A DNA stretch of 64,000 nt from Diphasiastrum complanatum (Eukaryota > Streptophyta > Lycopodiopsida > Lycopodiales > Lycopodiaceae), in assembly GCA_029204225.1 (NCBI GenBank), contig MU831891.1:1-64000 (forward strand), in the 5' to 3' direction. Made by a program: the position numbers and the translations under genes. Below the pieces are notes generated by a model. That model was not told the origin of the DNA and made no database searches. It saw only the letters and a program-made list of their open reading frames with translations. How positions within the stretch are numbered: position 1 is the first letter of the stretch; each line of letters begins with the position of its first letter. Shown piece by piece: positions 45,110 through 58,370 of this stretch.

Positions 45110-45899
45110 AAAGCATGAAAGAAAAAGCTTTTTGAAAATACAAGGGAAAATTAAGCTCCTCTCCTCAGGCAGAGAGAGAATAGAGCTAATTGAAACTCAT
45201 GTAGAGAGAGAAACTCAAACAAGCAAATCTCACCAACAATTTGACTCAAAATCTCAACTTTTTATAATGATCATATGGAGAAGTACACATAGAGTTTGTG
45301 AAGATCCCTCCTTGCATGCTATTGTACCCCTAATCATAGCCTCTTTGATTCTATTGGACCCATAATCATAGCCTCTTTAATCCTATTGGACCCCCTGACC
45401 AAGGCCGACTCTTTGACTTCATCACTCATCAAATTACATGATCACAAGTGTCAAAACCCTATTCATATGCCTATCTAGCTCGAGATTGCATCACTAATGG
45501 CTTTTGGCTCAATAGTGGCTTTACATGTGGATTTGACTATGATAAACTATTTTACACATGTGGGAACATGCTCCACACATGGGAAATGTTCACAAACATA
45601 AAAGACATGAAATTGCCAAGCTAGATTTTTGCCAATTTTTCACATACGGGAGTACACCCCTTGTCCAAACAACATGCAGGAAAGTGGGGGGGGGGGGAGG
45701 GGGGGGGGGGGGGGCGGCTGAGAGGGAAGCAGGGGGGATACAAGAGGAGGGGGGGAGATGTACCCCCATCTTCCCTCCTCCCAATTTTTTTTTTCAAAAT
45801 GGGGACCCAAAAAAAATATTGCACCCTCTTTTTTCTCATTCTAAGTTAATAAATAAATGATTTTTTAAGGCCTTGAAAAAAAAGCTATATTCTCATTTA
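45110..45899. other. No gene recognised; contains a poly-G tract
   Basis: Unassigned sequence with a G-run at 45686-45714 and short pyrimidine/purine tracts around it. No coding signal supported. Confidence 0.4.
45686..45714 (+). repeat. Poly-G tract with single A interruption
   Basis: 28 of 29 bases are G. The tract can form G-quadruplexes on the plus strand and is prone to length errors in sequencing. Confidence 0.9.
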
Positions 45900-47340
45900 A
45901 AAATCAAATTTGAAAATTGTAATATCATCATTGATATGGGTTGAGGAAGTAGAATTAGAGGAGGGTTAGTGGGTGGGTTAGAATTTGGAGACCTAAAATA
46001 CACCATTGGATGTGCCATGTCATATGGACCATTTCATCTTAATTATTACTCTCTCAATGGTACACATATCATCATTAACACTAATTATAATGTGGATTCC
46101 AAAAGCTTATTCACACTTGAATACAAAATTGAGAGAGTAGGATCAGTTTCTATGTGTCTTGGATCCACCAGGAAAGTCAAAGTTGAAGGCGTGTTGTATG
46201 TTCCTAACATTACAAAAAACTTTATAATGTTGGAAAACTTTTGAACAAAGACTTCTTTGTTAGACTTGATGCAAATGCTTGTTTTATTAAGCATAGTGAG
46301 AATGTTATAGCAAGAGGGACAATATTTAGGAGGTTTTCATGTTTTGATGCTTGTGTAAAAGCCAACCATTATGGATTGATTGATGAGGAAAAGACACCAC
46401 AAGTAAAGCCATGTCACAAGGGATTGGTTCACTCTAATTACAATTTCATGGAGTTTATGTGCAAGGAGGAGCTACTCTTGGGCTGGCTAGATCCTTTTCC
46501 AAGGGGTGGTAATGCACGGAAGCATGTGCTTTGGTTAAAGCAGCTAACTTTCATTTCTCAAGATTTATCACACAAAGACATAAAAGTCGCAATTTCTTCA
46601 CTCAAGACTGCACTTTTCAAGTGTGAGAAGCAATGGTGATTCTACTATCTTTGAATCTTTCATAGATGGTGTTAATAGACATGATGGGACTTATCTATAT
46701 CCTTTGTTGATAAAACAACTTCATGTGATAACTACGATGCTTAGATGGAGTACAAAACTTTGGTGTTTTGTGGTTTTCCATTGGATAGCATGTCATTAGT
46801 ATATAGTTCATCTACTTGCTCTTGGATTTTATGCAAGTAAGATCGATTACTTCATCCATGAGTTCGATGATTATGTTTTTCATGTTTTGAGGGATTTTGT
46901 AAACTTGTTATGAGAATAAGTAGATCATCCTCTAGGGACACTTATATCCATAATAAAGTGTTAAGCCTAATTGGATCCAAGATTTAGCATTGAATAGAAG
47001 ATTAGAGAAATGATGCAAAATATTTATAATTTTAGCATGCATAGTCTTGGAAATCTTGATATGCCTACTTGTGATCTTGATAGCATGATGAATCTTTGTG
47101 AGCCAAGAAGGCCTCGAGTTTTCTCAAACTATTTTCAAGGAGAAGGATCTTCTTCAAGCATGGAAAGAATCAATGGCAATGGTGCTAGGATGGTGGAATG
47201 CTCTTCATGGTGTTTGGGAATGGATTTCCATCATGGAGATCTTATCATAATTGTAGTGATCTTACATAAAGTTGAGGTTTATTGGCTAGTTTTCTCACTA
47301 AATTCATGCCAAAGGATCCATTTAAGAAGCTAAGACTAGC
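45900..47340 (+). pseudogene. Degraded copia fragment (protease to pre-integrase, with remnants of later regions)
   Basis: Plus-strand pieces read as copia: LGSTRKVKVEGVLYVPNITKN (46160-46220), then NKDFFVRLDANACFIK in a second frame (from 46241), and NYNFMEFMCKEELLLG at the pre-integrase position. Further on, 47040-47190 has a gag-pol-linker-like acidic and Pro-rich segment. No LTRs could be delimited. The fragment differs from E1 and E3, so it is a separate copia family. Confidence 0.65.
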
Positions 47341-48414
47341 TCTTAAAGTTATGAATAGATCTAGCATACTTTTATTAAGCTAATTTTTGTGAAGTGTGAA
47401 AAATGTAAAATATTAGCTCGATTAAGCCTTGTAAATATGTACATAGGTGGATCCCAAACGTGTGGAGGTTTTTTTCACATGTAAAGGACATGCTTAGTTT
47501 CAATAGGTCCATTTATCATCATTAGTTTAAACCTTTCATCAAGATTCTTTGTGCTATGTCAACCAATCACATTTCTAGGTGTTGTAGGAAGTATATTATC
47601 ATTTGGACCAAACTTGGTAGAGGTAAAATAGCAAGTTAGGAGATGATTAGAGACAACTCACACAAGAGAAATCTAACTCAGACTACTAACTTGGACTCAA
47701 CCATTATGTCTATGCCCTTTGGAATCTCATATTGATAAATGAAAAATTGAGGAGAGTTGGTGAGTTTGTGATTTTTGGCTTCAAGCTCTTGTATATTGTT
47801 CTTATGCATGCATTTCTTCAAGTACAATGCACTGATTACCATTTGTGGTTTGTTCTCAGTCCTCATTTCGTACAACAGGCTATGGTTCACACATGTGAAC
47901 CCTCTTTGATGTGAAGAATATGCAACATTAGCTTGATCATTTTACATTATGATGTACACATGTAGATCACATTTGTGGAGAATGTTCCCACGTGTGAGTA
48001 GTAGGCCTATTTGTATTAGCCAATTCATGCTTTAAAATAGCTTGTTTGCCTTAGCTCGGAAATTGCAGCTAAAAGGTGAATTTTGAAATCGTAGCCAGGG
48101 ATTATAGCTAAAAACAATCACTTAAAAACGTACCCCAACTACTTGTTTTAAACCCTCGAAATTGATCCATAGCTAGGTTGATGTACATTTGAAGCAGATT
48201 TGCAGCTGGGATCATATCAAAAGACAAATAGTTGGGATTATCGCTAGAAACGATCAGTAAAAACAATCACCTAAAAACGATTACCAATGTTTTGGACCCT
48301 AAAACTGCACCCCAGCTACATAACCTTGAAAATTAGCATCTATTGAAAATAGGTACTAATAAAAAACTACATACTAAGTTTCTTTTGGCAAGGCTCATTA
48401 GTCTTCTGTCAAAG
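47341..48414. other. No gene recognised
   Basis: Possibly LTR or untranslated parts of the preceding copia fragment. Around 48060-48310 a short motif (AAAAACAATCACTTAAAAACG) recurs in varied form. Confidence 0.35.
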
Positions 48415-48660
48415 CCTCCAAACTTGCTCAACTTCTTGTAGAAAAGTTGTTCAGGTTGTACGGTTTGCCAAATGATATTGTCAGTGATTGAGACACCAAA
48501 TTCACTGGCAAGTTTTGGCAATCCGTGTTTAATAAACTTGAAACCACTTTAAGTCTTGGGTCATCAGATCATCCAGAATCAGATGGTAAAATTGAGCGTG
48601 CTAACCAGTCTATGGAAGATATGCTTCGTGCATGTGTTTCCAAAAGACAGTCAGATTAAA
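48415..48660 (+). pseudogene. Gypsy integrase fragment
   Basis: Plus-strand translation gives a broken integrase core: LYGLPNDIVSD, FTGKFWQSVFNKLETTLSL, and SDHPESDGKIERANQSMED, which includes the catalytic Glu region. The sequence resembles the E4/E5 integrase but is more diverged. No neighbouring gypsy sequence is present. Confidence 0.8.
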
Positions 48661-50410
48661 CATCCATATTGAGTCCTATGAGGTGTTGACACATGTCATA
48701 AAGTGTAGAAGTGCAAAATTGCAAGTGGTGCACCATTGGTCAAAAACTCATCACATTGACTTTTGAGGTTCAATCAAATTTTGAGGTACAAATCATGGGT
48801 CCAATCATTTTTAGAGGTCACCACAAGTAGGAACTTGAGCTACCAGTATATGGATGTCGACTATCATTGTACTTTCAAAATTTTTGAGAGATGCTTTTGT
48901 TTTGAGTCAAATGCTCTTATTGTACTCTCTCTCTCTCTACTTGAGGGCTCGTCTTTTATCTCTCTACAAGAGAGTAGGATGTGTTTATGACTCTAAAACC
49001 TTGTGTGAGACTTAGTTTTTTCATGAATGTGCATTAAAAATGGCTTGTCTTTGATTGATGATTACTTTTTGTGTACAAGAGCTCTTGCCTAGATCCAGAT
49101 CTTGTTTGATAGCTCATTAAAATCCGAGTTGATCAAGATAGATTTGGTAGTGTGCAACCTCTCATGCATGTAGGTCGTGGTAGATCTATTCAAGGTCCTC
49201 AAAACTCACTTTTTTGACATTTGATGATTTACACTTTGTTTAGATTGTTCTTGCTTACATATCAAGATTGTGTCATTTCTAACTTTGTAAATTAATAGAA
49301 ATGAAGATAGTAATGCAACAAATCCCTTTTGTGGATTGAATGAATCCATTTATGCTCCTAAATGTCATAAATTTCACATCAAAGTTGAAGTTAAGAACTT
49401 ATATATATTTTTATAGTGAATTGCAAACTATACATTGTACAGAATTATTAACCATAAATATGGTGCAAGCATAAATGGTAGCATCAAGAAGAAAAAAGTT
49501 TTATTCTAATAATTTACATTGACAAATTTTGTCATTCGACGTGGCATTCCTTTTAGAGTCTTCTTTGAATTCATAACCTCTCTAATGCATAGATCACCTT
49601 GATAAATCAAGACCAAACTTCTTAGTCCTCATATCAAGGTTGAACATAGGTATATTACTCATCATTTGACTTAATACAGTAAAAAAAACCATAAAAACAA
49701 ACTAACCTTGGAGCATCAAACGAATGTCTATCACCATAAGACCACAACAAACTGCATGAGTTAGTAATATGAGAAAGATAGGTGTCATGATCGGAAGCCA
49801 ATTGTTATCTAGGTCAAAAACATATTTGTTCAAAATGCTTAACATACAAGTATTGATTGATATTTAATACTCCATGCCATTACATAATCTTAAAAGAAGG
49901 TCAAGGATGTAAGAATATCCACCGTACTGACTCGTATTAACTTCCTTGATAGAATCGTTTTATTAGGAATGTTTGTATGTAAAAAACTCAAAGATTCGTG
50001 TTACATGTGTAGATAAATTACCAAGTCCACAATGCAATAGTGTATGGTAAAAGATGTCGAAGTGTTTATACACCATGCAAACCATGTTTATCAACCATAC
50101 AATTTTCTATCAAGGCATTCACCATATCAATCCAACTACACTTGTTTAAAGAATATGTTTAGTTTGATGTGTCTATTCTTCTAAATGAAAACTGGCTATT
50201 TGTAATAAAAAAAAAATCTATATATGTTCATGAGTTTGATTTAACATTGTCATGAGTTCATCACAAAACATTTTCACACCCAATTGAGGTTTTCTAAATC
50301 GGTGGAAAAATTGGGGTTGGGGCTGGGGTGGGGGGGGGGGTGGGGAGAAGGTTTGTGTTTATCTCAAAAGTACTCTATGTTATACATAAAAAATTGTTGG
50401 CCATCGCTTG
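48661..50410. other. No gene recognised
   Basis: AT-rich. A G-rich run at 50313-50346 (several GGGG blocks) precedes the 436-bp tandem array. Confidence 0.4.
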
Positions 50411-51718
50411 CATAACTTTGTACAAGTCAAAATGCCATCATCATCGAACCACATCAACATAGTTGTTGTAATGCAATTGAGTCCATTGTGACAGATGCCA
50501 TGTTTCCACAATACTCACTCACATATCTCATTCCAAATCCAAGTATGGATTGTGAAACTGACAAATTCATAGCCCATTAGAGTGGTTACCATAATTAAGG
50601 CATCTCATTCAGGCTACTTCCAATGTATATCCCAAGAACTCCTATGCAACCCGTGTTTAGTTTTAGCACAATATGGGTGAATTATCCACTATATTATACT
50701 TTATCTATTATAATTAAAATATTAGTATTCCCGGGCCGCTCACGCTGCCTAGGCCGCGCTCACGCTGTGACGGGGAGCGTGAGCGCTGTCCGGGACCCTT
50801 TTTTTTGTAATTTTTTCATGTTTTTTTTGGGGCAACACTCACGCTGCATAACTTTGTACAAGTCAAAATGCCATCATCATCGAACCACATCAACATAGTT
50901 GTTGTAATGCAATTGAATCCATTGTGACAGATGCCATGTTTCCACAACACTCACTCACATATCTCATTCCAAATCCAAGTATGGATTGTAATACTGACAA
51001 ATTCATAGCCCATTAGAGTGGTTACCATAATTAAGGCATCTCATTCAGGCTACTTCCAATGTATATCCCAAGAACTCCTATGCAACCCATATTTAGTTTT
51101 AGCACAATATGGGTGAATTATCCACTATATTAGACTTTATCTATTATAATTAAAATATTAGCGTTCTCGGGCCGCTCACGCTGCCCAGACGGCGCTCACG
51201 CTGTGACGGGGAGCGTGAGCGCTGCCTGGGACCCTTTTTTTTAAAATTTTTTCATGTTTTTTTTGGGGCAGCACTCACGCTGCATAACTTTGTACAAGTC
51301 AAAATGCCATCATCATCGAACCACATCAACATAGTTGTTGTAATGCAATTGAATCCATTGTGACAGATGCCATGTTTCCACAATACTCACTCACATATCT
51401 CATTCCAAATCCAAGTATGGATTGTGAAACTGACAAATTCATAGCCCATTAGAGTGGTTACCATAATTAAGGCATCTCATTCAGGCTACTTCCAATGTAT
51501 ATCCCAAGAACTCCTATGCAACCCGTATTTAGTTTTAGCACAATATGGGTGAATTATCCACTATATTAGACTTTATCTATTATAATTAAAATATTAGCGT
51601 TCCCGGGCCGCTCACGCTGCCCAGGCAGCGCTCACGCTGTGACGGCGAGCGTGAGCGCTGTCCGGGACCCTTTTTTTAAAAAAAAATTTCATGTTTTTTT
51701 TGGGGCAGCGGTCGCGCT
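50411..51718. repeat. 436-bp tandem repeat, three copies, each with a GC hairpin
   Basis: Units start CATAACTTTGTACAAG at 50411, 50847 and 51283, each 436 bp long and nearly identical. Near the end of each lies GCGCTCACGCT, a short loop, then AGCGTGAGCGC: a perfect 11-bp inverted repeat within a GC-rich block in otherwise AT-rich DNA. No long coding frame is supported. Confidence 0.93.
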
Positions 51719-54656
51719 GCCCACGGGCAGCCTTTTTCCTGCCCAAAAAACAAACTCCCCGTTTATCAAATTTTTAACCCTCCACCTGCCCAAAACCCTG
51801 CCCTGCCCGCCCGCAGACTTGCAGGCTCACATCGCTAATAAATAAGTAAGAATTGTTTGGATATTTTTTGTTTTGTTTTGTTTTTTTTGTTTTTTTTGTT
51901 TTTTCTTTTCATTTGAGATTTGTAGTCTTTTGGTCACCTCCGTTTAGTATTCAATATTTCTTTCTATATATGAAACCCTTAATTTTTTGCCTTTATAATG
52001 AAGGCGTAAGTTTGTACAAAAAGAATTAACACCCAAAAAAAAATGTAATGGTTAAACCTTAAAAGCCCCCCATTTGACTTTCCTCTCAATAACATGCATT
52101 TTTATAAGCTTTGAAAACCTCTTCACAAGGGTCATGGATTGTACTTAAACAAATTGATGTACCCTAGGTGAGCCTTATGTACATTAAACCACTTTCACGT
52201 GCAAGAAGGCACAAGGGAGAACGAAAACTTTAAAATAGACACCAAGTGGCCATCACTTGTGCAAAAACGGGGAAAAAACACATGATATAACATGTGCACA
52301 ATCTACGTACTACTAAATACATAGGCTCAAAAGATCATAGCTAGTAGCACGTCCCATTAAGGTTGCCCATTAAGCGATAGCATGACTTGTTAGGATAGCC
52401 ATGAAGATAACATGTAGATTGTGCACCCTTACTCACAGCCAGTCCCCTGGTGTGAACCCTAAGTTTACCTAATGACAACAAACCTTTTGTTGGCATGCAG
52501 GCTAGGTAGGAGGCTACCACCAAAACTTTTCTTCAAAGAAGAGAGGTAAAAGGGTAGGTTTGTACTTCATCACGTCATGTTATACAAGTTTTCCCACACT
52601 TGGAAGCACTAAGTGTGAGTCTCGTGGATCGCATGGTGTTACCCACCTCTATGGTGTGAAGGTGTGGAAAGCATATACTAAGTTAAAAATATTTTATTTG
52701 AATTAAAACTTTCCCAAAGGGATCTTATAGCCCAATGTAAAGGCTAAGAAAAGCCAAACTACTTCCAAAAGCTTATAGAATGCCATAAATCCCGTCGTAG
52801 CAATACCAACACCCAATGAGGTGTATATTAGAGTATGAAAGATATACATATTCATTTCTGTATGATAAAAATAAAAAATACAAAATAAAGAGGGGGCCTT
52901 AATTAATGAACATTCAGCAAGGACTGGGACAGGGAAGTGGGGAAAGAATGATGCAGTATCAACTACAACATTTTGAATTTGTATCACTTCGTTATTTTGA
53001 GCAGTGCCTAAATTCAAGACTCATGGGATATTCAAAACGTGTATTCTTTTAATGAGTAATAAAAAATGGGTCCCGACCAAGGACCAAGAAAAGTTTCACC
53101 TTGATAGAAAACAGCATAAGAGTTCCGAGTTAAATCTCAAATCTCATGTTGAGTTAGACGACATATTTCTTAGGGTAGTAGATATGTTACATACGAATGC
53201 AAAACAAGTTTCTTCAAAACGCTGCTTCTAGGTTTCCAACATAATACCTCACAAGAGCCTTTAAGTTATGTGATTGAAAGAAAAGGCTTCGAAACTACAG
53301 ATAACAAAGAACATTCTTTAGAGAGATTTCTGTGGAAGAGTTTGAAGTCAATGAATCATTCAATGTAGCACAAAGTCATTTGCATGACGTTGAATCTGAA
53401 CCTATGAACACTAATCCCAAAAACAAAAAATTAGTCTCAGGCAAGCTTAAAAACAGGAACATAACTTCACTGTAAATCATGAAACAAGAGTCATTTCAAA
53501 GCGTAGAGAAACTTCCTTTCAAGTGAATCGTAAATATCTGCAGTGGTATGTAGCTTGAAGGCCTAACATAGATTTTATGTATTTATAAGACTGCATTTCT
53601 CGTCATAATTTGACTTCTGCGAGAAGAGCACAAGGTAAATATAATCAAATGGAAATGATAGCAAAACGAGATAGAGAGAGTTGACTATGTCTCAAAAGGT
53701 AGATTTTCTAAAATGGACAGAGGAAAAGCAAAAATTTCAAACCTCACATACGTCAACAGACTGCTTGAAGATGTTCCAGTGCAACAGTAAACTTCCCATG
53801 CTATGCAAAACTGGTAACCTTGAGAATATCAAAGTTCGGTGTTGGAAAAACGGCACAAGTTAACATCCTTTTTCAGCCCTTCCAAAGAGTCTTCATATAT
53901 ATAGCAAAGAATAAAACACTAAGAAACCCACGCAGGCAAGAGCTTTTAAACACTGTCCAGTAGCCCATGACAAATTCCAAGATAACACGTCACAAAATGC
54001 TAATATTTCACTGGAAAGAACAGCAAAGAGCTTCATATCAGCACTATAAACGTACATTAGTGCAATATGCACCATGGAAATTTACAGGTCATACATAAAG
54101 GAGAATGGAAAGTTGATGTTTCAAATTATTCAATATGAAATATATTTTTTGCCAAGATAGATAGTATCACTAAACTTTGACTATGATGACAGCTGTGCAT
54201 AGGGCAGAATGACAATTTAGGATCCTCCAAGATAAGTAACATCCTCAATTCTTAAAAAAATTCGTAAAATAAAAACCTTACTCAATTTCCAATTCACCCT
54301 AAATATAGGAGACCACGACAAATTTCAAACTGATGTGTTACAATAAGACTGCTACTTCACCAGCCACTACTAGGATACTTTCACAACTGGAAACTAGAAA
54401 TACATATTGAACTAGTGCTATATGACTCAAAAGCACAAATTGCTTAAAGAACAAAGAGAGAAAATCTTTCACTTAGGTTCGATGTTAAAGTCATCTAAGT
54501 ACAACCGTGCAATATGCACCCTCCAAATTTACAAGACATGTACTGAAGGTGATGTTTGGATTCATTGTAAAATATAAAGTGCATCCTTTTCAGTAGAATG
54601 ATTAGTATTATGAATTTCCCTTTATGGAAACAGCTGTAAACAGAGTAGAGAAATAA
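51719..54656. other. No gene recognised; includes 3' flank of SRL1-like gene
   Basis: AT-rich with T-runs near 51860-51905. The part next to 54656 may hold the 3' UTR and polyadenylation signals of the minus-strand gene. No domain was seen in the short frames. Confidence 0.4.
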
Positions 54657-57158
54657 TTAGCTCCATGTTGATCCACCGAGCAGAATAACGTCTTCAGTAC
54701 TTGTATCTTTGGTACGACTAGAATACCCCACTTCCTCAGCTTTTCCACTTGTGTCACCATACAAATCTCTTAGCTTCTTAAGATTGTTAATTGAAACATT
54801 ACTAGTGTCCCTTGATGGAGCTGGACTCACGGAGCGCCGCCCAGTACTTGGGCTTTGTTTTGAGGGGCTGTGACTATGGCTACGACTTCGGCTTCGGTGG
54901 TGACCATGATATCTACTCCTTTCAGAAGCTCGATCCTTCTCAAGACTTCGATCCCCGACTCTTTCACGCTCTCTTTCTCTGTCTCTGTATCTATCCCGTC
55001 CCCTTTCAGTTGCCTTATCGCTGTCCCTGTACCTATCATGAGCACTACCTCTACTACTTTCTCTCTCACGATCCCTACCTCTTTCTCTGCTGCCTTCACG
55101 GTGATGATCCCTTCCCTTACCTCTAAGCCTTTCCCTCTCTCGCTCCCTGTCCCTTTCATATTCTCGATCCCTTTCTCTTATTCTTTCTGAATCACGGGAT
55201 CGCTCCCTTTCCCTATCTCTTTCCTTGGCTCGGTCACGATCCTTCAACCTCTCCCTTTCGCGATCTCTATCTCTTTCTTCGATTCTGTCCCTCTCATCCC
55301 TATCACTAGCCTTCAATGGTCGCCGTTCATCAACCCCATTTCTCCGCATATCACTACCAGGAGGAATACTTCGTCTAACAGGTGAAGAGTCCCGAGTTGA
55401 TGCTCTATGGGGAGCACGCTGACCAAAAGATACTGAGAGAGAAGCTTTCACCGAGGGAGGTCGCCGAGCTGCATCATCTGATGCATGACGACCACCAGTT
55501 CCTGTGACTCCAGCTGGCTGAGTAGGAAGCTTCATCCTTTCTAAGTTTGCAGTTATTTGTCTTAACACTGGCACAGGAATCCTTGGAAACAATGTATCAA
55601 AATAGTACTGCATAAAGAGTCAGAAAGCAACAAACAAGAATCAGAATGCTTTACAAATCGTAAGTTTGATACTTACTAGAAATTCAGGAAGATATAGATA
55701 AATAAAAGGAGATGGAAGAGTTCAAGACATTGTAAGTTTGCTTTATAGCTTATCAAAGCAGGACGTTTCAATCATGAAGAGATATCTCATGAACTTTCTT
55801 GCAATTCTAGAAAATTCCTACAACATAAAGTGCCAAAAAGAGTAACTAGAGAACATTGTTCTGGTCTTGTGAAAATGAAAAAGCATTTACAAAGATTTCA
55901 GGTGATCCTCAAGCTATAAAATATGAGTTAGCTCTCTAAAACACAGACATTGGATAGAAAGGTAAAGCTTGACAATCATTTGTAATGCAAAGATTTCAAC
56001 AAAAGGTATCACTCTAAGCTCTTGTTGCAGACTGTTTGAAACTATCACTGTTTTAAGCATTCAATTGATGTCTTTCAACCTATCTGCAGAAAAATAAACT
56101 GCAGAAAGACGATCATATGTTTGCAAAAATCAGCACACTGTAACTGCACCATTATCAAAAGGTACCGAAACAACGTAGTACGCTAAAGGGATATAAATTT
56201 TGAAACAATGCAGCCCACCAGGATATGAATTTTGAAGCCTCCGTAGAAAAAGAACGAACTTGTTGGACATCTACTCGTGATCGAGCTCCAAAGAAACCGA
56301 CATCAGTGTATTCAGTAGTGAATGTCCATAAATGTACATGTGTTAGGTCAAAGTTGCAACCTAGACTTTGCAACCTAGTGAAAGGTTTCAGACATCATCA
56401 TGAAGCTGGAAGATTTTGAACGAATAACTAATTGTAATGTTGAAATCAGCAAATGATTAATCCCAATAATTCTTACTTTTAGGAGAGCCTCGGACCTCAA
56501 GGCTAGACCAGCCAAATAGGAGGACATGTCTCTAAAAGAAAAGCAGAAAGCGGATGCTGAAGCGTAGCATGATTATTGATGTGGCCACATACAAGTTTGC
56601 ATGCAGAGCAAAAAAGTTAGCCTTGCACCTTTGGGAAAATCATATACATCTTGCCATATCCTGAGATCAGCATGACATATTTCCCCAAAATTTAGAATGT
56701 TAAACAACTGCAGCATGAGACAAAATCTAAAGAAAAAGAGAACTGCCCAATACAAACACCAGTGTTGATCTCTTTGATGTCCAGATTAGTGCTATCAGCA
56801 TAAAAAACCAGCATCAAAGAGATTCCTAAGAATATTGACTCAAAACAAGAAGAGTACCACACAAAATCTAGGTGATCTACTTCAAACCTTTGAGAGAAAA
56901 TAGAATGATACTAAAACAACATTTGCCTGATTTGATCTTGGACTTACTAAAACTAAATCACAAAGCACTGAATTGTGCATTGGGTTTTGTTCTTGACCTA
57001 ATCAATGCACCAAGTACAGCAATACATCAATGCACAAACAGTTTGCTAGTATATTACAGAACATAATTAAGTCGGAAATAGCCCACCTGATGTAGGAGGA
57101 GGTCACGAACATATAGGCCCATTGTGGTAACTTTTCCATTTGAGCCTGGCGAAAATTC
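54657..57158 (-). CDS. SRL1: SRL1/PRP38B-like pre-mRNA splicing factor, last two exons
   Basis: Exon at 57158-57087 encodes EFSPGSNGKVTTMGLYVRD and ends CATCAG before gtgggc, 24 codons in phase 0. The final exon (55607-54657) opens YYFDTLFPRIPVPVLRQI after a tgcag acceptor. These are the C-terminal part of the PRP38 domain, which in yeast acts in spliceosome activation. The rest is a long R/D/E/S-rich region with a conserved ARRPPSVKASLSVSFGQRA segment, an RS-type tail, LKKLRDLYGD and a final GGSTW, as in plant SRL1. No disabling change is visible. Upstream exons (the N-terminal PRP38 domain) were not found before the window edge, so the gene extends beyond 64000. Confidence 0.93.
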
Positions 57159-58370
57159 CTGCATATGTAAATGTATTGCGTTACTGACTTGAGGTAGAAT
57201 GTCAAAGTATAACCAGATTGCAGAATTCGGGATATTAAATCTCCAAGCTTTAGGTAGAATATGAAGTATAACTTAAGTGTAGAAATAGGAATTTTGAAAA
57301 TCATCAAAATAAATATATACAGCAACTGGCACAAAAGGAGGCATAAAGGTTGTCCAAAAACCACTTTCTGGGGCAAAAAAATTGTTGAAGAAGCCTGTTG
57401 GTCCACAGAATTCACTATTCAAATATGATTCAAAAACATGATGTCAAACAAGATGATGAGGTAGCAGCCAAAGACCTCACATATTTTCATATTTCCTGTG
57501 CATTTTAAATCTGGAGGCCCTTTTCATTTATGGCTCCTCTCTTACCTCTCCTCTCCTGTCCTTGATACCACCCTCCCTCTACACTTCTTTAAAAACAATT
57601 GCATCAGTTTGTATGGAGGAAACCACGTCGATCTGTCCTCAATTCTTCTCCCTGATCTCTCAAAATAACATCAAAAACATGTTTCAAGTTCAAAGATGAA
57701 AAGCTGGTCAATACAAGGTCTCTTGATCACACACATGTTGGCATCCTTCATTATACATGTTAACAACATCGCATGTAACTTTTTCAAAACTCCACCGTTT
57801 TTCTCTTGACCTGATATTCCACTCCAGCTTACCAGCAAAATAATACTTTGACATCCCCACATCTACTGCAAGCACTCCTAATTTCTTGCTAGCATTCTGT
57901 CTGCTGCCATCATACAGAAACTTAAAATGTCAATGGCCTTTTGTCTGCCCCTCAAAATTCAGAGTGAGTTCTGGCTCACATAAACTCCCCAGAGCACTCT
58001 ACTTTTATCAACCTTTGCCAAACCTCTGCTAGCTCAAGACACTACGACATTTCCTCTCTAAGCTATGCTGTTGTCACCGCTTCACCACAACATTTCCACT
58101 CCAAACTATGCTTATTGTCGTGGCTACATTACGACTGATGGATATATACTGTAGCAGACCCATGATGCCAAACAACTATTGCACCATCACGATTGGACAT
58201 GCTATGGAAAGTTTTATGGATCCATTCTCTAAGTCGAAGTGAGCAATGAGGCAAACGTGCGCCAGACAGTGGAAGTGGCTTGAGAGCGCATCGCTCCACT
58301 TTCGACCATATATATACGTTCACTCTTAGAACAATTATTGAGGCAAAGTTCAAGAGAAAGTGGGTCTATT
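57159..58370 (-). other. Probable intron of the SRL1-like gene
   Basis: Starts at the acceptor of the 57158 exon. No SRL1-type exon is recognisable to the window end, so an intron of at least 6.8 kb is inferred, with the repeats listed below inside it. Confidence 0.6.

Noticed and set aside
50411-51718. CRISPR-like array
   Set aside because: Units are 436 bp and contiguous without variable spacers, in a plant genome.
54812-55190. Plus-strand open frames opposite the SRL1-like last exon
   Set aside because: They are antisense shadows of the R/D/E/S-rich repeat codons; the minus frame has clear PRP38 and SRL1 motifs.
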